Notes under the pieces: generated by a model | What the model was told of the DNA's origin: nothing | The model's database searches: none | Seen by the model: the letters and a program-made list of their open reading frames with translations, nothing else | NCBI RefSeq assembly: GCF_042646165.1 | Contig: NZ_JBHRTC010000011.1 | From: Microbaculum marinum | GTDB lineage: Bacteria > Pseudomonadota > Alphaproteobacteria > Rhizobiales > Tepidamorphaceae | Length of the DNA stretch: 64,000 nucleotides | Direction: 5' to 3' (one strand) | Part shown: in pieces, positions 51,072 to 60,047 of the stretch | Layout of the letters: each line of letters opens with the position of its first letter | How positions within the stretch are numbered: the first letter of the stretch is position 1 | Translations under genes and position numbers: made by a program

Positions 51072-51521
51072 ATGCGACTGACCAAACAAACCGGATATGC
51101 GCTGCGCATTCTCCTGCATTGCGCGATGGCGGGCGACCGTTCGGTCACCGTTGCAGATGTCGCCAAGGCTCAGCACATAACCGAGCATAACGTCTTCAAG
51201 ATCGTGCCGATCCTGGTGGAAGGCGGCTTCCTGGAGACGTCCCGCGGCCGGGGCGGCGGCATCCGGCTTGCGCGCGATCCGGCTGACATCCGCATCGGCG
51301 ACGTGGTGAGGGTCACGGAGGAGACGCATATCGAGGCCGAGTGTTTCGGCGGTGGAGCGGAATGCGTGATCCGCCCGGTCGCCCCGATCAACCGGATCTT
51401 CGACGATGCACTCGGCGCCTTCATCGAGGTGCTCGACCAGCACACCCTTCGCGATATCGTGACCGCACGACCGGCCAAGGCCGGTGCCAAGAGCGTCCTG
51501 GACGCGATTGCGCCAATCTGA
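51072..51521 (+). CDS. Rrf2 family regulator, RirA/NsrR-like, lacking the third cluster cysteine
   Basis: A 149-residue winged-helix regulator. It starts MRLTKQTGYALRILLHC, very like RirA/NsrR, and has RGRGGGIRLA in the wing. In these proteins three cysteines hold an Fe-S cluster. Here Cys91 and Cys98 (AECFGGGAECVI) are present but the position of the third is Ala104 (PVAPIN). AGGAA precedes the ATG. The asparaginase gene follows by 57 bp. It may sense iron, NO or oxidation with a different fourth ligand, or may be cluster-free. Confidence 0.85.
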   Translation: MRLTKQTGYALRILLHCAMAGDRSVTVADVAKAQHITEHNVFKIVPILVEGGFLETSRGRGGGIRLARDPADIRIGDVVRVTEETHIEAECFGGGAECVIRPVAPINRIFDDALGAFIEVLDQHTLRDIVTARPAKAGAKSVLDAIAPI

Positions 51522-51578
51522 CTCCGGAGGCGGTCGTGCAATTGACGTCTGATGCGACGGCCGTGCCCGGAGCGCCGC

Positions 51579-52649
51579 ATGTCCTCAAGCTACGACATCG
51601 ATAGGACTTCGCCGGATCCTGCTGCGAATCCCGTCGTCGTGGAGGTGACGCGAGGCCCTCTGGTCGAAAGCTTCCATCGCGGCAGGCTGGCCATTTTCGA
51701 CGCCGGAGACGACCTGGTGTTCTCGGCAGGAGACGTTTCGGCGCCGGTCTATCCGCGCTCTGCGATCAAGGCGCTGCAGGCCCTGCCTCTGGTAGAGGAC
51801 GGCGCGGCCGACGCTTTCGGGTTCAGCGACGCTGAAATCGCGCTCACCTGCTCGTCCCACAACGGCGAAGCCGGACACGTTGCGGCGGCACGATCCATGC
51901 TCGCCAAGGCGGGCGTGGACGAATCCTGGCTCGAATGCGGCCCGCAGGACCCGGCCAGGGACGCGGACCGGATCGCCCTTGCCGAGGCCGGTGCGTCTCC
52001 GGGTCCCATACACAACAACTGTTCGGGCAAGCATGCCGGGATGCTTGCGCTGGCGCGGCATATGGGTGTCGACCCGCGTGGTTACTCCCGGCCGGACCAC
52101 CCGGTTCAGCATCGCGTGCGCCAGACGATGAGCGAGATGGCCGGGGTCGACCTCACAGCGGACCTCTGCGGCATCGACGGCTGCTCACTGCCGACGTGGG
52201 CTGCGCCCCTCACGGCATGGGCAAGGGCGTTCGCGCTGCTCGCTACGGGCGGTCGTCTCGCCGAGAACCGCAGGACGGCGCTCGAGCGGATCCGTGCAGC
52301 CTGCGGCGCGCATCCTTTCATGGTGGCGGGCACAGGACGCTTCTGCACGCTGGTCATGGAGCGGGCCGGATCCGCCGCATTCGTCAAGACCGGCGCGGAG
52401 GGGGTCTTCTGTGCCGCATTTCCCGGGACCGGCCTTGGCATCGCGCTGAAGATCGACGACGGCGCGACCCGGGCTTCGGAGGTGCTGATGGCCGAGGTGA
52501 TACTGAGGGGAGCCGGATTGCCAGCCGAGGCGGCCGCCAGGATCGCGGGCCTCGCCCGTCCTTCCGTCCTGAACCGGATCGGTGCTCGCGTCGGCGAGAT
52601 ACGAGTTGCCGAAGGGATCAGCGATGCGCTGGCGGACGCGGTCCGGTGA
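51579..52649 (+). CDS. Asparaginase (Rhizobium-type/COG4448 family)
   Basis: A 356-residue protein of the L-asparaginase II family typical of rhizobia, unrelated to the E. coli AnsA/B fold. Family segments are VEVTRGPLVESFHRG, CSSHNGEAGHV and NCSGKHAGMLA (Ser and Lys in the catalytic region), with YPRSAIKALQALPL. It releases ammonia and aspartate from asparagine. The ATG at 51579 is favoured. It follows the Rrf2 gene and may be regulated by it. Confidence 0.88.
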   Translation: MSSSYDIDRTSPDPAANPVVVEVTRGPLVESFHRGRLAIFDAGDDLVFSAGDVSAPVYPRSAIKALQALPLVEDGAADAFGFSDAEIALTCSSHNGEAGHVAAARSMLAKAGVDESWLECGPQDPARDADRIALAEAGASPGPIHNNCSGKHAGMLALARHMGVDPRGYSRPDHPVQHRVRQTMSEMAGVDLTADLCGIDGCSLPTWAAPLTAWARAFALLATGGRLAENRRTALERIRAACGAHPFMVAGTGRFCTLVMERAGSAAFVKTGAEGVFCAAFPGTGLGIALKIDDGATRASEVLMAEVILRGAGLPAEAAARIAGLARPSVLNRIGARVGEIRVAEGISDALADAVR

Positions 52650-52754
52650 CGCGCCGGTTGGCGCAACGGGAGCGCTCCCCTATAAGACCCGCCCAGGCGG
52701 GAGGGCACAGGTCCGGTCTGAGTAAGGTGGGCTGGAACCGGCCCGATTTTGCCC

Positions 52755-52780
52755 TATAATATAGATGATTGTATATGCAA
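52755..52780 (+). promoter_or_regulatory. Candidate -10 and operator upstream of the thiolase
   Basis: TATAAT (52755-52760) is a perfect -10 hexamer in an unusually AT-rich stretch; the -35 is poor. Nine bases later TTGTATATGCAA (52769-52780) is nearly palindromic and could bind a GntR-type repressor. Both lie within 40 bp of the thiolase ATG. Confidence 0.45.
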
Positions 52781-52793
52781 CTGGAGAGCCGAG

Positions 52794-53963
52794 ATGACCG
52801 CTTGCATCGTTGGTTGGGCGCATTCGCCCTTTGGCAAGCTCGAGGGTGAGACCGTCGAGAACCTGATCGTCGGCGTCGCCGGCGAAGCTCTTGCGCATGC
52901 GGGTATCGGCCCGGACGAGGTCGATGAGATCGTCCTCGGTCATTTCAACGGCGGCTTCTCGCCCCAGGACTTCACAGCGTCGCTGGTCCTGCAGTCCAGT
53001 GACGACCTGCGTTTCAAGCCTGCGACCCGCGTCGAGAATGCCTGCGCGACGGGATCCGCTGCGGTCCACCAGGGTATCAAGACGATCCGCGCCGGAGCCG
53101 CCAGGGTCGTCCTCGTCGTGGGCGTGGAGAAGATGACCTCCACCCCCGGTCCGGAAATCGGCAACATCCTGCTCAAGGCGTCCTACCTGCCTGAGGACGG
53201 CGAGACGCCGGCCGGTTTTGCGGGCGTGTTCGGCAAGATCGCTCACAACTACTTCCAGCGCTGGGGCGACCAGTCCGACGCGCTGGCCCGGATCGCCGCC
53301 AAGAACCACAGGAACGGCGTCGCCAATCCCTACGCGCAGATGCGCAAGGATCTTGGTTACGACTTCTGCCGCGCCGAGAGCGAGAAGAACCCCTACGTCG
53401 CCGGTCCCCTGAAGCGCACCGACTGTTCGCTGGTGTCGGACGGCGCCGCCGCGATCGTGCTCGCCGATACGCAGACCGCCCTGAAGATGGACCGGGCCGT
53501 CGCATTCCGGGCCGCCCAGCACGTGCAGGATTTCCTGCCGATGTCGAAGCGCGACATCCTCAAGTTCGAGGGCGGTGCCGAGGCGTGGAAGCGGGCGCTG
53601 GCGGAAGCCGGTGTCGCCATCGACGATCTGTCCTTCGTCGAGACCCACGACTGTTTCACCATCGCCGAACTGATCGAATACGAGGCGATGGGCCTTGCGC
53701 CGGAAGGGCAGGGCGCAAGCGTGGCGATCGAAGGCCAGACCGAGATCGGCGGACGCCTGCCGGTCAACCCCTCCGGCGGCCTCAAGGCCAAGGGCCACCC
53801 GATCGGGGCCACCGGCGTGTCGATGCATGCCCTGACCGCCATGCAACTCACCGGCACTGCGCCGGAGGGCATGCAGATCGAGGGCGCAGATCTCGGCGGC
53901 ATCTTCAACATGGGCGGCGCAGCCGTTGCCAACTACGTCTCGATCCTGGAACGGATCAAGTAG
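52794..53963 (+). CDS. Thiolase family protein, SCP2-type acetyl-CoA acetyltransferase
   Basis: A 389-residue thiolase. The acyl-accepting Cys84 lies in ENACATGSAAVHQG. HDCFTIAEL and GHPIGATG supply the catalytic His residues. The usual C-terminal CG pair reads GG here (LGGIFNMGGAAVANYV), which is typical of SCP2/SCPx-type thiolases. GGAGAGCCGAG precedes the ATG. It probably cleaves a beta-ketoacyl-CoA. Confidence 0.9.
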   Translation: MTACIVGWAHSPFGKLEGETVENLIVGVAGEALAHAGIGPDEVDEIVLGHFNGGFSPQDFTASLVLQSSDDLRFKPATRVENACATGSAAVHQGIKTIRAGAARVVLVVGVEKMTSTPGPEIGNILLKASYLPEDGETPAGFAGVFGKIAHNYFQRWGDQSDALARIAAKNHRNGVANPYAQMRKDLGYDFCRAESEKNPYVAGPLKRTDCSLVSDGAAAIVLADTQTALKMDRAVAFRAAQHVQDFLPMSKRDILKFEGGAEAWKRALAEAGVAIDDLSFVETHDCFTIAELIEYEAMGLAPEGQGASVAIEGQTEIGGRLPVNPSGGLKAKGHPIGATGVSMHALTAMQLTGTAPEGMQIEGADLGGIFNMGGAAVANYVSILERIK

Positions 53964-53995
53964 GGTTCTTCGGCGAACACGGGATCCGGGGAGGA

Positions 53996-55342
53996 CTATC
54001 CGACCCGGTTCCCGCTGAGTGTCAGCTCCGGAAAATCCTCGGCTCCCTCCACTGCGAGGTCGCCGGTCACGGCGGCTTCCCACTCCATGCCGAGAATCGC
54101 CGCCCTTGAAACGTGCGATATCAGGTTATCGGCGACCAGCACGTTCTTGACGCCGTCGACCACCGATATCTCGAATCCCACCGCGGCGTTGCGCACGATG
54201 TTTCCGGTTGCGGCGACGTCGCGGAGGTAAGGGCCGTAGCCCAGCGCATATCCGGCATTTACGGCATTCTCCACCACGTTGCCGGTCAGGGTGGTATCGG
54301 CCGAGACGAAGATGCCGTTGCCGCGCGGTTCGGCGAATTCCCCGATCTCGATGTTGCGGACGAGATTGCCGGACACGACGGCCAACCGTCCCCCGCGGTC
54401 GAAATTGGTGACGGAGATGCCGTGCGTGGCGCGGTCGACGATATTGTTGGAGATGACCGCTCCGTTGAACTCGAACTCCACGAAGATCGCCACCTCGCCG
54501 AGCCGGGCGCAGTTGTTCTGCGAGACGATGGCGTCGGAGCCGGCATTGACCCGGATGGCCGAGAACGTGCAGTCGGTGACACGGTTGTTGGAGACGGTCA
54601 CGCCGCCGCCGCGGAAAACGACGATGCCATTGCCATAGGGGCCGTCGCCGCCGGAGCGGTTGTCGATGCGTTCGACATGATTGCCCGTTATCCGCGCCCC
54701 GTCGCTCCTTGCCTCCGACTGCCAGACCATGATGCCGTTGTCCCCGCAGTCGCGAACGCGATTGTCGGATATTTCGAGGTTTCTGCCGTCCAGCGAGAAT
54801 AGCGCCGCGCCCAGGGCGCCCGCGATCCGCGAGCCGGCGACACGACCGCCGCAGGCGCGCAGATAGAGGCCGTCCGCCCAGCTGTTCTCGACCGCGCAGT
54901 CTGTCACGTCGACGTCGTCGACCTCGACCATCTCCACCAGCGCCTGGGCATCGCCAAGGTCCCGCGCCATTCCGTCCAGCACGAGACCGGCAAGGCCGGC
55001 CCTCGCCGCCCCCCGGGCCGAGATCAGCGGCCCGCCGCCCGTGGAGACGATCCGCGTGGCGCCGGGTATTCCGACGAGCCTTGCTCCTGCGTTCAGATGC
55101 AGGGTCGCGGCGTGATAGCGCCCCGGCCGCAGAAACAGTGGCGTGCCGCTGATGCGCGTTTCGTCGATGGCATGTTGTATCGCCGCGGTCTGGTCGGTCG
55201 AAGTGTCTGGTTGGACACCGTATTGCGCCGCGTCCATGCCATCGACCTGGGCGCACGCGCTGCGGGCGCCCGCAACGCAAGCCACCATTGCGGTTGCCCC
55301 GGAGAGGAGGCTACGTCGCGAAATCCTCCCGGGCTTGCTCAT
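53996..55342 (-). CDS. Twin-arginine-exported repeat protein with a predicted beta-helix
   Basis: A 448-residue protein with the Tat signal SRRSLLSGATAMVACVAG and cleavage near ACAQ. The rest is a run of short repeats with N-x-V/I patterns (SDNRVRDCGDNGIMVWQSEA, SNNRVTDCTFSAIRVNAG, TGNVVENAVNAGYALG), the pattern of a right-handed parallel beta-helix as in pectate-lyase-like proteins. It resembles the Tat-translocated repeat family I recall as TIGR03808, described in Rhizobiales. GGAGTTTCGAC precedes the ATG at 55342. No catalytic site is recognisable; a surface or cell-envelope role is a guess. It is divergent from sodB. Confidence 0.85.
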   Translation of the reverse strand: MSKPGRISRRSLLSGATAMVACVAGARSACAQVDGMDAAQYGVQPDTSTDQTAAIQHAIDETRISGTPLFLRPGRYHAATLHLNAGARLVGIPGATRIVSTGGGPLISARGAARAGLAGLVLDGMARDLGDAQALVEMVEVDDVDVTDCAVENSWADGLYLRACGGRVAGSRIAGALGAALFSLDGRNLEISDNRVRDCGDNGIMVWQSEARSDGARITGNHVERIDNRSGGDGPYGNGIVVFRGGGVTVSNNRVTDCTFSAIRVNAGSDAIVSQNNCARLGEVAIFVEFEFNGAVISNNIVDRATHGISVTNFDRGGRLAVVSGNLVRNIEIGEFAEPRGNGIFVSADTTLTGNVVENAVNAGYALGYGPYLRDVAATGNIVRNAAVGFEISVVDGVKNVLVADNLISHVSRAAILGMEWEAAVTGDLAVEGAEDFPELTLSGNRVG

Positions 55343-55560
55343 GTCGAAACTCCAGCGGTTACGGCCCGCCCCCTCGTCTACCACGATGGAACGCAGCGCC
55401 AATTGTTCGCGTTGTCCCGGAGCTTCGACGTGCGCAACGCTTGCCGTGTTGCCCGCGCGCCCTCCAAGGCCTATCTATTGCCGGCGGTAGGGGGCGGCCG
55501 TGAACAGGCTCGTTGTATCAATTCCCCTGATCCGGTTCACCGCACGAGGAGGGACACACC

Positions 55561-56160
55561 ATGGCTTTTGAACTTCCCGATCTGCCCTATGCCTACGACG
55601 CCCTTGCGCCGTACATGTCGGCGGAGACGCTCGAATTCCACCACGACAAGCATCATCTGGCTTACGTCAACAACGGCAACAACCTGCTCAAGGGCAGCGA
55701 ATGGGAGGGGCAGAGCCTCGAGGAGATCGTCAAGGGCTCCTTCGGCAAGAACGCCGGCCTCTTCAACAATGCCGGCCAGCACTACAACCACATCCACTTC
55801 TGGAAATGGATGAAGCCGAATGGCGGCGGCAACAAGCTTCCCGGCAAGCTGTCGGCGGCGATCGAATCGGACATCGGCGGCTACGACAAGCTTCGCGAGG
55901 CCTTCGTCAACGCCGGTGTGACGCAGTTCGGCTCGGGCTGGTGCTGGCTCGCCGTCAAGGACGGCAAGCTCGAGGTGATGAAGACGCCGAACGGCGAGAA
56001 CCCGCTGGTGCACGGCGCCACGCCGATCCTCGGCTGCGACGTCTGGGAGCACTCCTACTACATCGACTATCGCAACCGGCGCCCGGACTACCTCGCCGCC
56101 TGGGTCGATCACCTGATCAACTGGGAATACGTCGAGGAACTGTTCGAGGCCGCCTCCTGA
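55561..56160 (+). CDS. sodB: Superoxide dismutase, Fe/Mn type
   Basis: A 199-residue cytoplasmic enzyme that converts superoxide to oxygen and hydrogen peroxide. Metal ligands are visible in EFHHDKHH (His), NAGQHYNHIHFW (His), and CDVWEHSYYIDY (Asp, His). GSGWCWLAV is also typical. The ATG follows GAGGAGGGACACACC. Without a marker residue test I cannot separate the Fe from the Mn form; rhizobial homologues include cambialistic or Mn forms. A terminator follows. Confidence 0.94.
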   Translation: MAFELPDLPYAYDALAPYMSAETLEFHHDKHHLAYVNNGNNLLKGSEWEGQSLEEIVKGSFGKNAGLFNNAGQHYNHIHFWKWMKPNGGGNKLPGKLSAAIESDIGGYDKLREAFVNAGVTQFGSGWCWLAVKDGKLEVMKTPNGENPLVHGATPILGCDVWEHSYYIDYRNRRPDYLAAWVDHLINWEYVEELFEAAS

Positions 56161-56185
56161 GCGACGGCGGGCGAAACGAGATTGG

Positions 56186-56211
56186 AAAACGGGGCCGTGT
56201 GCCCCGTTTTT
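56186..56211 (+). terminator. Rho-independent terminator after sodB
   Basis: AAAACGGGGC (56186-56195), loop CGTGT, GCCCCGTTTT (56201-56210) followed by T. A ten-base perfect stem with A/T tails on both sides. Confidence 0.88.
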
Positions 56212-56336
56212 CGTTTGCGGCCATTCACGCGCCTGCAGAAATCATCTGAAATACCTGTCCATCGAGCTGCGTCGTCTGGCTGGTCGGCCGCGGCGGACAT
56301 ACCCCGGCCGTTACTCGGGCAATCGAAAGAGGCGTC

Positions 56337-57323
56337 ATGCTTACGATCCACGCCGCCGCCGAATCAGGTCTGCACCCGATCCCGGATGCCGAATCGCTTT
56401 CATCGCTACCCGACAATGCCGTCTGGCTTGACCTCTACCACCCCTCGCCAGAAGAGGAGGCACAGGTCGAGGCCTGGCTCGGCATTGACGTGCCGAGCCG
56501 TGAGGAGATGCGCGAGATCGAGATCTCCAGCCGCCTGTACGAGGAGGACGGCGCGCTCTTCATGACGGTGCTGGCCCTCTACAATGCCGACCAGAAATAT
56601 GCCGGCACGACCGACGTGACCTTCATCCTGAAGGACAGGTACCTGATCACGGTTCGCCACGCCGATCCCCGGCCGTTTTCGCTCTTTCTGCAACGGGCGC
56701 CAAAACTGGGCCCGGCGTGCCGGAATGGCGAATTCGTGCTGCTCGGCCTGATCGAGGCCTTCATCGACCGCATCGCGGATGTGCTCGAGCACGCCGGTCT
56801 CGACACCGAACAGATCGCCGTGGAAACCTTCGAACGGTCGGAAACCCGCAAGAAACCGATGACGACCGAGGACTTCAAGGTTGTCGTCGGACGCATCGGC
56901 CTTGCCGGCGACCTGACGTCGAAAGCGCGGGAAAGCCTCGTGACGATTTCCCGGGTCCTCGTCTACCTGACATCCGGGGCCGGCGAAATCCGGCTGTCGA
57001 AGGACGTCAAGACGCACATCAAGACGGCGCTGCGTGACGCCAACCAACTCTCCGACCACGCCAGCTACCTGGCCAACAAGACCGTCTTCCTGCTCGACGC
57101 GACCATGGGGCTGATCAACATCGAGCAGACCAACATCATCAAGATCTTCTCGGTCGCCGCGGCCGCAATGATGCCGCCGACCCTCATCGCCTCGATATAC
57201 GGCATGAACTTCTCGTTCATGCCGGAGCTGCACGAGAAATGGGGTTATCCCGCCGTGCTCGTCCTGATGGTACTCTCCGCGCTGGCGCCTTTCCTTTATT
57301 TCAAGCGCAAGGGCTGGCTTTAG
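56337..57323 (+). CDS. corA: CorA family magnesium transporter
   Basis: A 328-residue protein with a soluble helical N-terminal domain and two C-terminal membrane spans. The selectivity motif is YGMNFSFMPEL, followed by the last span (YPAVLVLMVLSALAPFLYF) and a basic tail. The ATG at 56337 is followed directly by the family start MLTIHAAAES. Its 3' end overlaps the convergent MFS gene by 23 bases. It lets in Mg2+, Co2+ or Ni2+ as a pentamer. Confidence 0.93.
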   Translation: MLTIHAAAESGLHPIPDAESLSSLPDNAVWLDLYHPSPEEEAQVEAWLGIDVPSREEMREIEISSRLYEEDGALFMTVLALYNADQKYAGTTDVTFILKDRYLITVRHADPRPFSLFLQRAPKLGPACRNGEFVLLGLIEAFIDRIADVLEHAGLDTEQIAVETFERSETRKKPMTTEDFKVVVGRIGLAGDLTSKARESLVTISRVLVYLTSGAGEIRLSKDVKTHIKTALRDANQLSDHASYLANKTVFLLDATMGLINIEQTNIIKIFSVAAAAMMPPTLIASIYGMNFSFMPELHEKWGYPAVLVLMVLSALAPFLYFKRKGWL

Positions 57324-58614
57324 CCTGCTCGGTCCCGGGCCGTTTGAAGAAGAGGCTCGCCACGAAGCCGACCAGCACGTAGCCGATCAGCAGCGCGAGC
57401 CCGTTCTGATAGGTCGCGAAATCGGTGTCCCGGACGACGTTGCCCGCCATCTCCGGATTGCCCCGCAACACCGCGCCGAACAGCGCGGATGAACTGGCCG
57501 GCACCTCGACCATCATTCCGACCAGCGGCTGGATCGCGCCGCCAAGTACGAATGCCGCGGTGGCGACAATCGCGGTCGCCGTGGACCGCGCGAAGCCGGG
57601 CAGGTGCTTTTGAACGGCAGTGAGGCCGAGTATCGAGCCCGCCAGGGCGAAGCCGATCAGGAAATTCGACCAAATCGCCAGCGGTACGTCGAGGTCCTGA
57701 ACGAACATCAGCGCGAATACCAGCAGTCCGATCAGGCCGAATACGCGTGCGGGTAGCACGAAGTCGCCGCGGATCTGGGCCCACGTGCCCGCAACGAGGC
57801 TGCCGACCGTAACCCCTAGCGGAATCGCCGCGTTGAAAACGGCGCCAAGCTGCGTGGAGTGGTGGAAATAGTTCGTCTGGAACTGGATGTTCCACAAGTC
57901 TCCGTAGGCCAGCACAGTGCCAAACAGGCAGGAATAGTAGATCAGCCCCATCCAGAACTGCAGCGATGTGAAGCAGACCATGAGCACCCTGGCCAGAGGG
58001 GCCGTGTCGGCAGGACGTGCGGGCAGCGCTTGTTTCGACCGGTCCCCGACGAACATGAGAAGCCCAATTGCAGCAATCAACGCCATCGCGCCGACTACCA
58101 TGAACGGCGCCCGGAACGTCGCAAGCGCGGTGGTGAAGCTTGCCGCCAGCGCCACGGCGGCGCCTGCCAGGTTGGCGATGCTCTGGCTCAACGACGCCAT
58201 AAACGAGAAGCGCTGCGGATAGTCGCGTCCGATGACGTACACGACGCCGACGAAGCTCACGGACAATCCGCAGCCCAGCAGCACGCGCGCGATCATGGCG
58301 AGCGGCAGAGAGGTGCTTCTTGCAAACAGGATGCATCCGATCGCGGCAATTATGGCCGCCGACGCGAGGAGCAAACGGGGAGCGAGGCGGCCCAGCAGTG
58401 CGCCGAGTGCGAGCTGCCCGATCGAGTAGGTGAGAAAGAATGCACCGCTCAGCGTGGCAAGCTGGCTTTGGCTGAGATCTAGTTCTCCGGATACGCTCGG
58501 GGCCTGGATGGCAAATAGGATCGCCACCACGACGCCGAGGACGAAAAACAGTTCGGCGGCGCCCCAGGCGAGAAAGCGGGATGCGGGCACCCACTGCCGT
58601 ATCGCGACGTCCAT
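57301..58614 (-). CDS. MFS transporter
   Basis: A 437-residue protein with about twelve spans. LATLSGAFFLTYSIGQLALG and LGRLAPRLLLASAAIIAAIG are the typical first repeat of the superfamily. The start is the ATG 58614 or the GTG 58623, which would overlap the deaminase stop as GTGACTGA. It directly follows the 8-oxoguanine-deaminase-like gene, so import or export of a purine derivative is plausible. It overlaps corA tail to tail. Confidence 0.88.
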   Translation of the reverse strand: MDVAIRQWVPASRFLAWGAAELFFVLGVVVAILFAIQAPSVSGELDLSQSQLATLSGAFFLTYSIGQLALGALLGRLAPRLLLASAAIIAAIGCILFARSTSLPLAMIARVLLGCGLSVSFVGVVYVIGRDYPQRFSFMASLSQSIANLAGAAVALAASFTTALATFRAPFMVVGAMALIAAIGLLMFVGDRSKQALPARPADTAPLARVLMVCFTSLQFWMGLIYYSCLFGTVLAYGDLWNIQFQTNYFHHSTQLGAVFNAAIPLGVTVGSLVAGTWAQIRGDFVLPARVFGLIGLLVFALMFVQDLDVPLAIWSNFLIGFALAGSILGLTAVQKHLPGFARSTATAIVATAAFVLGGAIQPLVGMMVEVPASSSALFGAVLRGNPEMAGNVVRDTDFATYQNGLALLIGYVLVGFVASLFFKRPGTEQAKASPCA

Positions 58615-58615
58615 C

Positions 58616-60037
58616 TCAGTCACCCCGGATCAGTCGCATGCTCCAGCGATTGTGCTCCTCGATGACCGGTCTCATGTCCATGCGGGCGATCGCGCCGTCG
58701 CTGACAATGATCTGGCCGCCGACGACGACCGTGCGGGCCGCGTGAGGGGCGCAGAACACCACCGCGGCCACCGGGTCGTGCAGTCCGCCCGCAAAGGCCA
58801 GCGTGTTGAGGTCTAGGGTGAAGAAGTCCGCACACTTGCCGGGTTCGAGCGAGCCGATATCGTCACGGCCAAGCACGCGCGCGCCCCCCAGCGTCGCGAG
58901 TTCCAGCGCTTCGCGGGCGGTCATCCATTCGGCCTGCCGCATGGGATGAGACGGTGACATCAGGAAGTGCTTGCGTGGCCCCTCGGGCGGCAGCAGGCCC
59001 AGCCTGAGACGCGCCAGCAACATCGCCTGCCGCGCCTCCAGCAGCATGTTGGAGGAATCGTTGGACGCCGAGCCGTCGACTCCGAGGCCGACGCGGATGC
59101 CGGCCGCCATGTACTTCTTGATCGGTGCAATACCCGAAGCGAGCCGCATGTTGGAGCAAGGACAGTGGGCGGCGCCGCACTGCGTCTGGGCGAAAGTCGC
59201 TATCTCCTCGTCGTCGACGTGGACGGCGTGGGCAAACCACACGTCCGGTCCGAGCCAGTCCAGCGTGCCCATCCACTCTACCGGCCGCTTGCCGAACCGC
59301 TCCAGGGTGTAACGCTCCTCGTCGAGCGTTTCGCAGAGGTGGGTGTGCAGCATTACGCCCTTGTCGCGGGCCAGCCGGGCGCTTTCCCGAAGCAGGTCTT
59401 CCGATACCGAGAATGGGGAGCAGGGCGCCAGGACGACGCGGGTCATCGCACCGTGACCTGCATCGTGATATCGGTCGATCACTCGGATCGAATCTTCCAG
59501 GATGAAGTCCTCGTCTTCCACGCAGTCGTCAGGCGGCAGCCCGCCACGGGATTCTCCCAGCGACATCGATCCGCGGCTGGCATGGAAGCGCATGCCGAGG
59601 TCCCGCGCCGCCTCGATCTGGTAGTCGACCTTGTTGCCGCTCTTGAATACGTAGGAATGGTCGAAGGCCGTGGTGCAGCCGGAAAGGGCGAGCTCAGCGA
59701 GGCCCACCAAGGTGCTGGCGCGCGAGGCTTCCGGGGTCGTCCGCGCCCAGATCCGGTAGTGCGCCGCAAGCCACGGGAACAGGTTGTTGTCCTGTGCGGC
59801 GGGAAGGTTGCGGGTCAGCGTCTGGTTCAGGTGATGGTGCGTGTTTATGAAGCCGGGCAGGACGATGTGGCCCGCTGCGTCGATGATCGTCTCGGCCGAG
59901 TGCGGAAGGGTGTCGCTCGGGCCGACCCGTCTGATGACGCCGTCCTCTGCGTACAGGCCGCCTCCTCGGATCTCCCGGCGCTCCGGATCCATCGTCACCA
60001 GGATATCGGCATTCCTGATCAGCAGGGACTGGCCCAT
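58616..60037 (-). CDS. 8-oxoguanine deaminase-like amidohydrolase
   Basis: A 473-residue metal-dependent deaminase of the SsnA/AtzA group. His67 and His69 in INTHHHLNQTL bind the metal, with further ligands in HTHLCETLDEERY, FAHAVHVDDEE and GLGVDGSASND. The segment SMSLGESRGGLPPDDCVED agrees with what I recall of bacterial 8-oxoguanine deaminases, which convert 8-oxoguanine to urate and ammonia. The ATG is at 60037. It is coupled to the MFS gene and lies downstream of the porin on the same strand. Confidence 0.88.
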   Translation of the reverse strand: MGQSLLIRNADILVTMDPERREIRGGGLYAEDGVIRRVGPSDTLPHSAETIIDAAGHIVLPGFINTHHHLNQTLTRNLPAAQDNNLFPWLAAHYRIWARTTPEASRASTLVGLAELALSGCTTAFDHSYVFKSGNKVDYQIEAARDLGMRFHASRGSMSLGESRGGLPPDDCVEDEDFILEDSIRVIDRYHDAGHGAMTRVVLAPCSPFSVSEDLLRESARLARDKGVMLHTHLCETLDEERYTLERFGKRPVEWMGTLDWLGPDVWFAHAVHVDDEEIATFAQTQCGAAHCPCSNMRLASGIAPIKKYMAAGIRVGLGVDGSASNDSSNMLLEARQAMLLARLRLGLLPPEGPRKHFLMSPSHPMRQAEWMTAREALELATLGGARVLGRDDIGSLEPGKCADFFTLDLNTLAFAGGLHDPVAAVVFCAPHAARTVVVGGQIIVSDGAIARMDMRPVIEEHNRWSMRLIRGD

Positions 60038-60047
60038 GTCTCACCTG

